The notes: generated by a model not told the origin, from the sequence alone. 64,000 nucleotides of DNA from Octadecabacter dasysiphoniae (GCF_021532615.1 NZ_JAKGAQ010000001.1:682001-746000); one strand, 5' to 3'. Positions 1 through 8,564 are shown, numbered from the stretch's first letter. A program made the numbers and translations.

Positions 1-243
1 ATAGGCGAGGTGGCCAAAGTGGCGGCTGTCTGAAGGTAGGCCATCATCGCCGTCCCAATTGTACGTCAGTTCCACATCATTGTGGCCGTCGGCGTCATCG
101 GGTGGGCACATGAACACAAGCGTAAACCGCCCGCCTTCGCTTTCGCTGCGGCGGCGTTCAACCATTCCCAAAAGTTTGTAAAATGCGATCGACGCGTCGA
201 GATCTTTGACGCGCACCATGGTGTGTAGGTATTTCAGGGGCAT
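1..243 (-). CDS. gloA: Lactoylglutathione lyase (glyoxalase I), N-terminal part, cut by window edge
   Basis: The first 81 codons can be read; the gene runs off the left edge. Glyoxalase I isomerises the hemithioacetal of methylglyoxal and glutathione to S-lactoylglutathione in the cytoplasm. The N-terminus carries the VOC-fold strand LHTMVRVKDL, whose His is a family metal ligand, then FYKLLGM, ELTYNW (Glu ligand) and GHLAY (second His ligand). A strong AAAGGAG ribosome site sits just upstream of the ATG. A glutathione reductase gene (gor) lies elsewhere in the window, so the thiol system is present. The C-terminal Glu ligand lies outside the window and could not be checked. Confidence 0.9.
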   Translation of the reverse strand, partial: MPLKYLHTMVRVKDLDASIAFYKLLGMVERRRSESEGGRFTLVFMCPPDDADGHNDVELTYNWDGDDGLPSDSRHFGHLAY

Positions 244-299
244 GTTTTCTCCTTTGGTGATGGGAGAGAGCCTAGCACGCGCAGCGGTGGCGACCAGTG

Positions 300-1709
300 T
301 CAGAAGCTGGAACGCACACCAATATTGAGAGAATATTCATCCCGTTGAAACCGGCTGACATTGCTTTGCGTATCCTGCACACCCAATGTGACGACGGGCA
401 CGAAGCCCGCGTAATCGATGCCCGGAAAAACCGCGCTGATGCTACCAAAAATCCGCGTGTCCTGTCGCCCACCAGGGACGGGCACAAGGATCGTGTAGTC
501 ACGATAGTCGGCCAAAGACACGCCCGCGGCCACGGACAGCTCAATCGGGCCGATTGGATCGGCCCAGGTGTATGTGATCTGGCCTGTGACGGATTCAAAA
601 CGCTCATTGGGTTGTTCAGACGATTGCCCCGACACCGACAGGGCTGCCGTGATCCGGTTTCCTGTGTCGGTAAAATGGGTCAGCGTTGTGCTAAGGCTGC
701 GGTCCTGATTGGTGCGTGGGAATGTCGTGTTGAGGTCGATGGATTCAAGCCTGCCAACCACAGACAGCCGCGTCCGTTCCCCCACCGGAATCGCATACCC
801 CAATCGGCCGCGCAGATACGTGCGGCTTAGATCACCGCCAAACCACGATGCGCCGATCAGGGCTTGTGCTGACACAGTTCCGACGCCCGCCCGTTGGCTG
901 TGATCCAGTGAAAATTCCAGAATCTGCGATCCAAAATCCGAATTTCTGCTGTCGGGTGCAATTGTGCGTGCTTCATTGTTCAGCCAAACGGCCCGGGCGT
1001 AGGCGCGGGCACCCAGCGTCGTGCGCCGCTGTGCGCTGCGTGACACATCGTAGGCCAAACGGACGTCGGCCACGCCGATGGTACCGGGCAGGGCGCGCGC
1101 GGCACCGCTAAAAACCCCGACCAAGGGTGTCCCGTCAGGGTTCGTGACCCCGTCAATAATATTGAATTCTGAATCCGTTCCGCCGTTCACATTGCTGGAT
1201 GGCGTAATCGAAAATCCAAGCCGCACCGACCACGGGTTAAGGTTTCGCACGCCACGGTAATCCTGCTGTGTCTGGCGAAACGCGCGTTCATCCGGTGCAT
1301 TCACCGCAGCCCGGCGCAGCCAGATTTGGCTGAGCGTATATCGTTCTTCGTTTGCTGCCGCGAGGGCCGTCAGGCGCGCGGCCTCGTAGCGTTCATCGTC
1401 AGTTTGTGACAATCGAAACGCCCGCACACCGGCACGGCGACCATCGCGCGCAGCACCCAATTTCGGCTGAACGGCAGCCAGAACAATAAGGGCGTCGCGG
1501 TCATCGGCATCTGCATCCGTCAGCGCCAGCGCAAAATCACGTGCCAGCTCAAATTGTCCCTGAAGGGCTGCTTGACGTGCCGCAACGCGCCCCTCCTCGA
1601 GGCTCAGTTCGAACGTTTGTGACAGAGAGGGGGAGCTTAACCAGATAAAAAGAAAGGCTAAGGCCTGCTTAAGGGTCTGGGTTAACCGGAATTGCGTCAC
1701 AAAGAGCAT
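300..1709 (-). CDS. Surface lipoprotein assembly modifier (Slam-like, DUF560) outer-membrane protein
   Basis: 469 residues. Slam proteins move lipoproteins across the outer membrane to the cell surface. Seen here: a hydrophobic signal segment (about 10-30) ending near LSSPSLSQ; an Ala/Arg-rich alpha-solenoid, TPR-like region (about 35-140); then a long region of alternating hydrophobic residues with aromatic girdles ending NIGVRSSF. A terminal Phe is usual for outer-membrane beta-barrels. The gene overlaps the end of the upstream lipoprotein gene by 41 bases, so the two are co-transcribed and probably coupled. I chose the ATG at 1709; a GTG at 1727 in the same frame would add six residues and has no better ribosome site. 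Family assignment rests on architecture plus partner. Confidence 0.72.
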   Translation of the reverse strand: MLFVTQFRLTQTLKQALAFLFIWLSSPSLSQTFELSLEEGRVAARQAALQGQFELARDFALALTDADADDRDALIVLAAVQPKLGAARDGRRAGVRAFRLSQTDDERYEAARLTALAAANEERYTLSQIWLRRAAVNAPDERAFRQTQQDYRGVRNLNPWSVRLGFSITPSSNVNGGTDSEFNIIDGVTNPDGTPLVGVFSGAARALPGTIGVADVRLAYDVSRSAQRRTTLGARAYARAVWLNNEARTIAPDSRNSDFGSQILEFSLDHSQRAGVGTVSAQALIGASWFGGDLSRTYLRGRLGYAIPVGERTRLSVVGRLESIDLNTTFPRTNQDRSLSTTLTHFTDTGNRITAALSVSGQSSEQPNERFESVTGQITYTWADPIGPIELSVAAGVSLADYRDYTILVPVPGGRQDTRIFGSISAVFPGIDYAGFVPVVTLGVQDTQSNVSRFQRDEYSLNIGVRSSF

Positions 1710-2673
1710 CCTCACCAGTCTGGCCACATTGGGTCAGCACAAACACGCCAAACTCGATCTCGTTATCAATCGCTGGTATCCAGTCCCCATCAAGGTTGGT
1801 CGTACCGGCAACGCCTGCCGCCTCGGTTCCACCAAACGTGCCACCATACGCACCAATGCTTTCTTGTGCCGGGTTTTCAACGGTGCCCAAGAACGTGCCT
1901 TCGGTTGTGATTGTCGCCGGGATTAAAAACACATCATCCAGTTCGACGCCGCCAAGCAGCGTCGTTAGACCCGCGCTGAGGTTGGAAAAGGACCGCTCAT
2001 AGATCGCGCCGTTGATCGTGTTGTCCTGAAAATCCGCGTTGATAAAGATATTGCCGACAATCTGTGCCGGCTGATCGGGCCTGATGGCGTCATCTGTATC
2101 AGCGGGGAGGGGAAGCAAAGCCGCGCCGTCGCCATCAAGGTTGGACAAACCGGCGTAAACACCCGCGTAGCTGACCAGACCCGTATCATTTGTAGGGTTG
2201 CCAGGTGTGTAGTTGCCATCGGTCGCGTAAAAACCGCCGCTAAAGAATTTGGTGAACTGGCCACCGTCCATCACGACAGCGCCAACGACGGACCCATCGG
2301 AGCTTTGGGCGGCAATTGCCACGAACATACGATCAAGTGCGTCGTCTTGGTAACTGAACACTTGATAGCCCTGCGCCAACATTTCCGTCGTCGCCAGGCC
2401 AGGGTTTGGCGTGTATTCTGATAACGGAATATCCGTGTCAGAACGATCCAGAGCAGCCAGATCGACGAACAACGTCCCCAATGTCGGATCAAACGCGACA
2501 GACCGCAAATCGTCGGCCAATGACGTGGGGATACCTTCTGTCGTGACTTCCTCACCGTCGTCGATAACCGGCGCGTCGCCCGCGTCTTCTTCTTCGGTTG
2601 CCATAAAGGGATTGGCTGAATCGCAGGCGGCCAAAGAGGCGACCAACGCGAGGGCGGTGAAAATTCTGCTCAT
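1669..2673 (-). CDS. Lipoprotein with C-terminal TbpB-like barrel domain, probable Slam client
   Basis: 334 residues from the ATG at 2673. The signal peptide has a textbook lipobox (SLAAC, Cys 17), followed by an acidic spacer. The body is rich in Gly, Asp and Asn with short beta-strand patterns. Near the C-terminus GAYGGTFGGTEAAGVAG resembles the GxFYGPxAxExxG pattern of the TbpB-type eight-strand barrel found in Slam-dependent surface lipoproteins. It ends with a Cys pair (LTQC, DALC). The next gene encodes a Slam-like barrel and overlaps it, which supports surface export. The ligand is unknown; iron-source, haem or complement-type binding are precedents in the family, none shown here. Confidence 0.72.
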   Translation of the reverse strand: MSRIFTALALVASLAACDSANPFMATEEEDAGDAPVIDDGEEVTTEGIPTSLADDLRSVAFDPTLGTLFVDLAALDRSDTDIPLSEYTPNPGLATTEMLAQGYQVFSYQDDALDRMFVAIAAQSSDGSVVGAVVMDGGQFTKFFSGGFYATDGNYTPGNPTNDTGLVSYAGVYAGLSNLDGDGAALLPLPADTDDAIRPDQPAQIVGNIFINADFQDNTINGAIYERSFSNLSAGLTTLLGGVELDDVFLIPATITTEGTFLGTVENPAQESIGAYGGTFGGTEAAGVAGTTNLDGDWIPAIDNEIEFGVFVLTQCGQTGEDALCDAIPVNPDP

Positions 2674-2878
2674 GACATCGTGTCCCAGACTGTATGTGCG
2701 CGGTTGTGCGTCGTTGCGCCCATAGTCGGAAATTGCGCGCCTCAAGTCAACGCGGGGTTCACGTGAAATCCCACTGGATATCGCGGTTTTCGCCACAAGT
2801 TTGCGTAGATATAGTGTATCCCATCACTTTAGGCAGAATCACCGCCTCCGACATTCTCGCGAAACAAAGGACAGACCC

Positions 2879-3787
2879 ATGCCCGTGACCCCCGAACAAC
2901 AGGCCGAAATCGACGAACTGCGCCAAGCCACACAGCCGACGTTGCGCGCGGTGTCGCCGGGGATGGAGAAGCATCTGTACAAAGCGGTTGATGTCCTCGA
3001 CCACGGTTTTGTGCGCGTCATTGATTACATGGGCGACGACGAAGCGATCTGTCAGGCCGCCCGCGTGTCCTACGGGCGCGGCACGAAATCGGTGCAAAAC
3101 GACGAAGGCCTGATCCGCTATTTGATGCGCCACTGGCATTCCACCCCGTTCGAGATGTGCGAGATTAAGCTCCACGTCAAACTGCCTGTGTTTGTGGCCC
3201 GCCAATGGATCAGGCACCGCACGGCCAACGTCAACGAATACTCCGCACGCTATTCCATCCTTGATCGCGAGTTTTATATCCCACGCGCTGAGGATTTGGC
3301 CGCCCAATCTGTCGTGAACAACCAAGGCCGTGGTGAGGCGCTGACGGGCGAAGAAGCCGAACGCGTGCTGCGGTATTTGAAAGACGATGCAGGCCGCGCC
3401 TATGACCACTACGAAGAAATGATTTCTGACGAAGGCCAACAGGGGCTGGCGCGCGAACTGGCCCGCATGAACCTTCCGGCGAACATCTACACCCAGTGGT
3501 ACTGGAAGGTCGATCTGCACAACCTGTTCCACTTCCTGCGCCTGCGCGCGGACAAACACGCCCAATACGAAATCCGCGTCTACGCCGATGCGATCTGCGA
3601 AATGGTCAAAGACTGGGTGCCAGCGGCCTACGGAGCTTTCGAAGACTACCGCTTGGGCGGGGCCACGTTGTCTGGCAAAGCGTTGGAATGTATCCGCAAG
3701 ATGGTGGCTGGGGAAAAGGTCACGCAGGAAACGTCAGGGATGAGCAAGGGCGAGTGGCGTGAGTTTATGGGAGTTGTTGGGGGGTAA
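2879..3787 (+). CDS. thyX: Flavin-dependent thymidylate synthase ThyX
   Basis: 302 residues. It makes dTMP from dUMP using methylene-tetrahydrofolate and reduced FAD, replacing ThyA. The ThyX signature is intact: [15 protein letters not shown] (RHRx7S), preceded by [13 protein letters not shown]. Later segments include [30 protein letters not shown], quoted here only for its known family helices around the active site ([16 protein letters not shown] region). The start at 2879 is preceded by AAAGGACAG, a reasonable ribosome site; an upstream in-frame ATG at 2801 would add 26 unconserved residues. It is divergent from the lipoprotein-slam pair and followed after 3 bases by an AT-rich gene of unrelated composition. 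Confidence 0.96.
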   Translation: MPVTPEQQAEIDELRQATQPTLRAVSPGMEKHLYKAVDVLDHGFVRVIDYMGDDEAICQAARVSYGRGTKSVQNDEGLIRYLMRHWHSTPFEMCEIKLHVKLPVFVARQWIRHRTANVNEYSARYSILDREFYIPRAEDLAAQSVVNNQGRGEALTGEEAERVLRYLKDDAGRAYDHYEEMISDEGQQGLARELARMNLPANIYTQWYWKVDLHNLFHFLRLRADKHAQYEIRVYADAICEMVKDWVPAAYGAFEDYRLGGATLSGKALECIRKMVAGEKVTQETSGMSKGEWREFMGVVGG

Positions 3788-3790
3788 AAG

Positions 3791-4705
3791 TTGGCTCCGA
3801 AGTATAAAAAAAATCACTTTGTAGCAAAGTCGATAATTGCTCAGTTTCTTGGTGCTGGCGGAAAGGTCACCCTTTGGGACAAAAGCGTTTCTGAAAATTT
3901 AGAGCTTAGAAACCCAACGAGCGTGCATTCTGTCGACTACCTTTATGCAAAGTGGGCAGTTGATGGAACGCGGAACAGTGAAGCTGAGAAGGCACTAGAT
4001 GACGAAGTCGATGATCAATCAGTAGCGACTATTAAGGAACTAATTGAAAGTTTCGAATCGACTGGACGTTTCGAGGTGACTTTGCTCCAACGTCTGTTCT
4101 TTGCTAGGTTGCTCGCGAGGACTTTCATACGGAATCCCACCACTCTTAACCATTTAGCTGCTTTACCTAGGGTTAGATTTGGTTTGTTTCTGCATCGTAT
4201 ATCCCGATGGATAGAACGAGGTAAAAATGCTGATATCGCATATGAAAGATATGGGAGGGAACGTGTATTACTAGGGGAGTTAGCTAGTCAGGCCGCCACA
4301 TCTAATATCGATTCATTTGTGATCGAAATTGCCAAAAGAGGCTTTCAGTTTTGTATACCGGAAAACAACGCACGCAATTTTATTCTTGGTTCACAACCGT
4401 TCTTGATTAACAATATTGCAAGTGAACAAGCCAACAGTAGTCGAATAGTACAGTTACCTGACGAATCGGGAGAATTTTATCTCGTCTTACATCCACGTAT
4501 TATGATTAAAGTTCATGGCCGTGAAGATTTTTTCGAACCAATTCCCCTTGATGATGAAGACATGAAACGGATCAACGGACTTTTTGTAAAGTACAGTAAT
4601 TCAGTGATAGCGGTGAATTCCAGTGATCTAGACGAAGTCTGGTATAAGGAGTTTGGCAAAGAGACTGAGGATGATTTCGTCAGAGTATCGATTAGTCAGA
4701 AATAG
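3791..4705 (+). CDS. DUF4238-like protein, AT-rich, probably acquired
   Basis: 304 residues from a TTG codon; the next in-frame Met is far inside, so TTG is the only workable start, with a GGGGGG tract just upstream. The N-terminus KKNHFVAKSIIAQFLG fits the DUF4238 pattern (NHxVxxxxLxxF), a family of unknown function seen near mobile or defence loci. The middle (about 75-150) is helical and the C-terminal half mixed. Composition differs sharply from the neighbours: a sampled line (4141-4200) is 23/60 G+C, and A/T-ending codons (AAT, TTA, ATA) are common. It begins 3 bases after thyX, so it may be read through from thyX. No integrase, tRNA or direct repeat was seen beside it. Confidence 0.75.
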   Translation: MAPKYKKNHFVAKSIIAQFLGAGGKVTLWDKSVSENLELRNPTSVHSVDYLYAKWAVDGTRNSEAEKALDDEVDDQSVATIKELIESFESTGRFEVTLLQRLFFARLLARTFIRNPTTLNHLAALPRVRFGLFLHRISRWIERGKNADIAYERYGRERVLLGELASQAATSNIDSFVIEIAKRGFQFCIPENNARNFILGSQPFLINNIASEQANSSRIVQLPDESGEFYLVLHPRIMIKVHGREDFFEPIPLDDEDMKRINGLFVKYSNSVIAVNSSDLDEVWYKEFGKETEDDFVRVSISQK

Positions 4706-4732
4706 GCTTCATAAGAGCGAAACTCCGTTTCG

Positions 4733-4793
4733 CACGCGCCTGACCCTCCCCACGGGAGGGCGCGTTCCGCACCCACCCTGGGTCAGGCGCGTG
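4733..4793. repeat. Nested inverted repeat between the DUF4238 gene and an ArsC-like gene
   Basis: Outer arms CACGCGCCTGACCC (4733-4746) and GGGTCAGGCGCGTG (4780-4793) are perfect 14-base complements. An inner stem CCCTCCC/GGGAGGG (4744-4750 and 4754-4760, loop CAC) shares three bases with the outer arm, so two folds compete. There is no T-run, so a simple terminator is unlikely. It marks the point where base composition returns to that of the host. Confidence 0.7.
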
Positions 4794-4865
4794 GGTCGCC
4801 GATAGGGTGGTGGCATTTCAGATGGATTTTAGGCACAGTCGCCCAAACAACCGAAAGCCCCACCC

Positions 4866-5189
4866 ATGATCCTCTACGGCCTCCCCACCTGTTCTGAATG
4901 CAAAAAGGCCGAGAAGGCTTTGACCGAAGGTGGCCACAAAGTCACCTTCCGCGATGTGCGCGCGGAGCCCATGTCTGAGGATGAATGGGCCGTATTGCTC
5001 GCCGAGTTTGGCGACAATCTGGTGGATCATAAATCCCAAGCCTACCGCAACCTCAACGCGTGGATGCGCGAGAGCGAGGCGGATGCGCAATTGGCCGACA
5101 CTCCCGCCCTCATGGCGCGGCCTGTGATTACGGATGGCACCACATACACGCTGGGATGGGACGACGCGGCGCGCGGGGCGTGGCTCTAG
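4866..5189 (+). CDS. ArsC/Spx-family CxxC protein
   Basis: 107 residues with a thioredoxin-like ArsC fold: ILYGLPTCSECKKA places a CxxC pair at residues 9 and 12, and ALMARPVI is the conserved substrate-loop motif (L-x-x-RPV) of ArsC, Spx and YffB proteins. True arsenate reductases use a single N-terminal Cys and normally lie in ars operons; none is present, so a thiol or glutathione-linked redox role like YffB/Spx is more likely. It stands alone, ahead of a small open frame and a convergent cold-shock gene. A second family member lies at 5699. Confidence 0.85.
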   Translation: MILYGLPTCSECKKAEKALTEGGHKVTFRDVRAEPMSEDEWAVLLAEFGDNLVDHKSQAYRNLNAWMRESEADAQLADTPALMARPVITDGTTYTLGWDDAARGAWL

Positions 5190-5258
5190 CGGCGGCATGG
5201 GGAAGGGGGGCGCCATTCTCCCCTGACAGCGCGGGGTACAAAGGCCCATGCTCAGCGT

Positions 5259-5360
5259 ATGAATACACACACGCAAACCACGCAGCACAACCCGTTGTAC
5301 CCGCTGACACCCCAGCAGGTACGTGATTTATTGGCAAAACTGGTGGAAAAGACGGGTTAG
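5259..5360 (+). CDS. Possible 33-residue small protein
   Basis: A short frame begins MNTHTQTTQHNPLYPL and ends with a helical LLAKLVEKTG. It starts 70 bases after an ArsC-like gene and ends 4 bases inside the convergent cold-shock gene. No clear ribosome site was seen. The Pro-Leu-Thr-Pro-Gln-Gln turn followed by an amphipathic helix looks protein-like, but this length can occur by chance. Function unknown. Confidence 0.3.
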   Translation: MNTHTQTTQHNPLYPLTPQQVRDLLAKLVEKTG

Positions 5361-5563
5361 ACCGCCTTCAGGTCACCGGCCATCTTGCGCCCGTCGCGGC
5401 CCTCGATCAGTTCGTATTCGATCGCCATGTCATCGGCCAAACCTGTCAGGCCCGATTGTTCCACCGCCGAGATGTGCACGAACACGTCCGCGCCGCCTTC
5501 TTCTGGTGCGATAAAGCCGAAGCCTTTGGTTGTGTTGAACCACTTCACTGTGCCTTTGGGCAT
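5357..5563 (-). CDS. Cold-shock protein (CspA family)
   Basis: 68 residues, the usual size of a single cold-shock domain that binds single-stranded RNA/DNA and melts RNA structure. Both RNA-binding motifs are present: KGFGFI (RNP1) and VFVHI (RNP2), after the family start MPKGTVKWFN. The ATG at 5563 is preceded by AAGGAG at good spacing. It is monocistronic and convergent with the small frame at 5259. Which of the several Rhodobacterales Csp paralogues it is cannot be decided from sequence alone. Confidence 0.96.
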   Translation of the reverse strand: MPKGTVKWFNTTKGFGFIAPEEGGADVFVHISAVEQSGLTGLADDMAIEYELIEGRDGRKMAGDLKAV

Positions 5564-5698
5564 GATAGTCTCCTTCACTTGCCTTAAGGGGCCTCTTGCC
5601 CCGCCGTGACGTTAATCTTAGGTCGTGTGTGAAAAAGGCAAATGACAAATCCGCGCAGAGCAGCAATGGTGCGCGGGATGTCGCAACAGGAGGCACAG

Positions 5699-6022
5699 AT
5701 GCGGTTCTTTGGTCTAAAAACATGCGATACTTGTCGCAAGGCGCTTAAATCTTTGGCACCGCGCGAGGTCGAGGTGATCGATGTGCGCAGCGACGGGATC
5801 AGCGATGCAGACCGCGCCGCGATTTTGGACGCTTTCGGTGCGGCGGCGTTGAACACCCGATCAACCACGTGGCGGGGCCTGTCTGAGGTAGAGCGCGCCC
5901 GTGATCCCGCCGAATTGTTGGCCGACCACCCGACATTGATGAAACGCCCCGTGATTGAGGCGAATGGCACGTGGTATCAGGGCTGGACGCCCGATGTGCG
6001 CGCCGCAATAGGAGTAGAATAA
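5699..6022 (+). CDS. ArsC/Spx-family CxxC protein, second copy
   Basis: 107 residues starting MRFFGLKTCDTCRKAL, with Cys at 9 and 12 and the substrate-loop motif LMKRPVI. An AGGAGG ribosome site 5 bases before the ATG at 5699 sets the start; earlier in-frame ATGs lack one. The fold and length match the protein at 4866, but the sequences are diverged paralogues. Its stop overlaps the start of the next membrane-protein gene by one base, so the two are coupled. An arsenate-reductase label would be misleading because the second Cys is kept and there are no ars partners. Confidence 0.85.
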   Translation: MRFFGLKTCDTCRKALKSLAPREVEVIDVRSDGISDADRAAILDAFGAAALNTRSTTWRGLSEVERARDPAELLADHPTLMKRPVIEANGTWYQGWTPDVRAAIGVE

Positions 6023-6387
6023 TGCGAAACGCAGCAGGGGTCTTGGGCCTGATCGCCGGATTTATCGGCATTTTTGTAGGGCTGTTCGGGTTCGGTTGGG
6101 TCGAATTGACCCGCGAGGTGCCCGAGGCGGGCCAGTTGGGGTTGTTTGAAAACCCCGGTTTTGTGCAATTCGCCAGCTTTATCGCGCCATTGTTGTGCAT
6201 CGCGGGCGGGGCCATGGCCAAGTCGCGTGCGCTGTGGGGTGGCATCGCGATGCTTTTGGGGGCGGCGGCGTTTTACTTTGCGTTCGGGTTCAATGTGGCG
6301 ACGATGTTCCCCATCGGGTTTGCCGGGCTTGGCGGGCTATTGGCCATCGCCGCCGGAAAACCGGATGAGGAAAAAGCCCACTTTTAG
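6022..6387 (+). CDS. Small membrane protein of unknown function
   Basis: 121 residues with about four hydrophobic segments (roughly 4-28, 48-65, 70-90, 92-112) and a charged tail PDEEKAHF. The start overlaps the previous stop (TAATG) and GGAG lies upstream. It is coupled to the ArsC/Spx-like gene, suggesting a shared role, but no family was recognised. It is convergent with the DoxX-family gene, overlapping by 4 bases. Confidence 0.8.
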   Translation: MRNAAGVLGLIAGFIGIFVGLFGFGWVELTREVPEAGQLGLFENPGFVQFASFIAPLLCIAGGAMAKSRALWGGIAMLLGAAAFYFAFGFNVATMFPIGFAGLGGLLAIAAGKPDEEKAHF

Positions 6388-6917
6388 CGGTTGCGCGACA
6401 ACAGGCGATCCACGGACAGTGGCCCTGCGCCCTTGAGGACAAGTGTGACCAGCAGAAGCACCCAGAACGCGCGCTGATCCAGGATCGTGCCGGTTGGCAG
6501 GCCGTCAAACCATGCGCCAAGGGTTTCGGCGTGTTCGATCCCGCCGTGGCCATAAAGGTCTGTCAGGGATTGCACGATCACAAAGCCGATCATGCCGAAG
6601 GCGGCGAAGCGGGTGAAGAGGCCGATGACGATCAGGAACGGCAGGATGAATTCTGCCAATGTGCCCGCAACCACAACGGCCCAGTGAAAGATGGACATTT
6701 GCGAAATGTCATAGGCCACGGCCTCCATCGCTTTGGGGAAGATCTGTGCATAGCCGCCGACGCCCGGGGTGAACGGTGAGCCGTCAAATTTCGTGAGGCC
6801 CGAGTTCCAGAAGTAAAACATCAATGTTGCGGCGAACACGAAGCGCGCGAGCGTGGGCAGGATGCTGTCCGCTGATGCGTTGAGGGTTTGGGCTGTGCGG
6901 TCATAAAGGGCGATCAT
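6384..6917 (-). CDS. DoxX-family membrane protein of the bufferin operon
   Basis: 177 residues with four hydrophobic segments, the DoxX/SURF4-like four-helix pattern: an N-terminal helix with FYFWNSGLTKF, then helices near 80-100, 108-125 and 150-165. DoxX-type proteins often end bufferin and Hvf operons, where they are thought to support the oxidase or redox step; the exact role is not established. It follows bufC by 11 bases on the same strand, so it is the last gene of bufA-bufB-bufC-doxX. Confidence 0.88.
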   Translation of the reverse strand: MIALYDRTAQTLNASADSILPTLARFVFAATLMFYFWNSGLTKFDGSPFTPGVGGYAQIFPKAMEAVAYDISQMSIFHWAVVVAGTLAEFILPFLIVIGLFTRFAAFGMIGFVIVQSLTDLYGHGGIEHAETLGAWFDGLPTGTILDQRAFWVLLLVTLVLKGAGPLSVDRLLSRNR

Positions 6918-6928
6918 TGGGTATTCTT

Positions 6929-7663
6929 TCAGGTCTGTATTGAAATCAAGGCGTTGCGGGACAGGAGGAGGCCGAGGAGTGTGCCGAGATCAAAATCAGC
7001 GCCACCGTGGCGCAGGGCAGCACCGAGGGGGTCCCCCGCTATCAAGGCCGCCAGAACCGCCGCCTGTTGAGGCGTGAGGGCATCAACGGCGGGGTCAAAT
7101 TCGGGCCGAGTGATAAGGGTTGGTTGTGCGGATTTCGACACCTCGCCGCCATGGGTGTTGGCCCACCAGATGGAATGCAGCGGGTATTTGGACGCGATCA
7201 GATGCACTGAGGGGGCGAAGGTAAACGTCACGTTTGGCAGGGTGTCAGGTGCGATCTGGCCCAAAGCATCGGGGGCCATAGGGGTAGCATCCGCGGCGTG
7301 GTAGCTGTGACGCAGGGCGAGTTCGAGGCGTGCGACGTCGGGCAAATACGGAACCGATTGCGCGGGGGCGAAGGCGGCCAGAAAGTCCGGCATGTCGCTG
7401 CCATAAAACATCATCACGGGCGATGTGGGCGGGTGGGCGCGCAGGTAAACCCCTGCCATCGCGCGGAAAAAATCGGTCCCGACCAGTTTGTTCACCACGG
7501 GAAACGCGGTTTCCAATGCGTCGGTCAGGCTGACGGCGACGTTGTTGCGGTAGACGTCAAACCGTTTGGTGGCTTGTACGCCATCAGGGTTGCGCAGGCC
7601 ATCGGGTGGCGGGCTGGACGGGTCCAGCAGGGCTGTGCGGAACTGTGTTTGTGTGGTGATCAT
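6929..7663 (-). CDS. BufC/HvfC-like (DUF2063) partner of the bufferin maturase
   Basis: 244 residues. The N-terminal domain carries the DUF2063 start pattern ([22 protein letters not shown], shown in part), and the C-terminal part contains the usual [12 protein letters not shown] segment. BufC/HvfC proteins recruit the precursor peptide to the MNIO oxidase; older annotations call them putative DNA-binding proteins. Start and stop overlap the bufB stop as ATGA, showing translational coupling. Its position right after bufB is diagnostic. Confidence 0.9.
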   Translation of the reverse strand: MITTQTQFRTALLDPSSPPPDGLRNPDGVQATKRFDVYRNNVAVSLTDALETAFPVVNKLVGTDFFRAMAGVYLRAHPPTSPVMMFYGSDMPDFLAAFAPAQSVPYLPDVARLELALRHSYHAADATPMAPDALGQIAPDTLPNVTFTFAPSVHLIASKYPLHSIWWANTHGGEVSKSAQPTLITRPEFDPAVDALTPQQAAVLAALIAGDPLGAALRHGGADFDLGTLLGLLLSRNALISIQT

Positions 7664-8505
7664 GTGAGGGCCAATGCAGTTTCTGCGCGTTTGGTTTCCT
7701 CAACCAGTACGGCCCATTCGGGAACGTCGGTGTCCCATTCGATCAACAACGGTTTTGGCCCCGATTTGGCAAGGGTGTAGCCCAGCAGCGCCCAAACAGG
7801 GTCCACCACGTGCGCGCCGTGGCTGTCAATCAGCAGGGGCGCGCCTGTTTCGTCCTCGTCCTCATCATGACCGCCGAGGTGGATTTCCCCCACATGATCA
7901 AGGGGGTAGGCGTCTATGTATTCTTGCGGCGAATAGCCGAGGTTGGTGGCGCTGACGAAGACGTTGTTTACATCCAGCAGCAACCCACAGCCGGTGCGCG
8001 CTGCGATCTCTGCTAGGAAATCAGTTTCGCTCATGTCGGATTCCGCAAAGGCCAAATAGCTGGACGGGTTTTCCAGCAGCATCTGGCGGCCAAGCGTGGA
8101 TTGGACTTCGTCGATATGATCGGCCACGCGTTTCACCGTTGCTTGCGTGTAGGGCAGGGGCAGCAGATCGTTCAGGAAGGCGCTGTCATGGGTGGACCAC
8201 GCGAGGTGTTCGCTAAAGCTGGCGGGGTTTAGCCAGTCACACAGGGTCTTCAAACGCGCCAGATGATCGGCATCAAGGCGGCCTTCGCCACCGATGCTGA
8301 GCCCGACGCCGTGGACGGAAAACGGGAATTTTTCGGACAAATGGCGCAGCTGCGCGAGGGGGCGGCCGCCCATCCCCATGTAGTTTTCGGCATGAATTTC
8401 GAGCCAGCCGACGGGCCCCGCATCCGCCATGATGTCATTGAAATGTTGGGCTTTATAGCCGACGCCGGGCGTGTGGGGCAGGGATTTGCGAGTGGCGTCT
8501 AGCAT
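7660..8505 (-). CDS. bufB: MNIO-family (DUF692) bufferin maturase
   Basis: 281 residues, a TIM-barrel multinuclear non-haem iron oxidase. Visible landmarks are the N-terminal [55 protein letters not shown] and EIHLGGH, which supply the His, Glu, Asp and Asn ligands of the family. These enzymes convert core-peptide Cys residues to thiooxazole-type groups. The substrate should be the four-Cys precursor encoded just upstream at 8588. It is coupled to bufC by a 4-base overlap. Confidence 0.94.
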   Translation of the reverse strand: MLDATRKSLPHTPGVGYKAQHFNDIMADAGPVGWLEIHAENYMGMGGRPLAQLRHLSEKFPFSVHGVGLSIGGEGRLDADHLARLKTLCDWLNPASFSEHLAWSTHDSAFLNDLLPLPYTQATVKRVADHIDEVQSTLGRQMLLENPSSYLAFAESDMSETDFLAEIAARTGCGLLLDVNNVFVSATNLGYSPQEYIDAYPLDHVGEIHLGGHDEDEDETGAPLLIDSHGAHVVDPVWALLGYTLAKSGPKPLLIEWDTDVPEWAVLVEETKRAETALALT

Positions 8506-8536
8506 GGGGCACCTGTATCAATGGGGTAGATATGTT

Positions 8537-8564
8537 GACGCCCACCCTAATGTGGATGGGCGTC
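8537..8564 (-). promoter_or_regulatory. Intercistronic hairpin between bufA and bufB
   Basis: GACGCCCA (8537-8544) pairs with TGGGCGTC (8557-8564), with a partly paired loop. On the minus-strand transcript it is not followed by a U-run, so it is unlikely to stop transcription completely. A plausible role is to stabilise the bufA part of the mRNA or lower bufB expression. Confidence 0.55.

Noticed and set aside
2759..3565. 268-codon frame antisense to thyX
   Set aside because: Frame lies entirely within the conserved thyX coding sequence and resembles no protein.
4733..4793. Simple rho-independent terminator
   Set aside because: No T-run follows either stem.
4866..6022. Arsenate-reductase operon
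   Set aside because: No arsR/arsB neighbours, and both proteins keep a CxxC pair.
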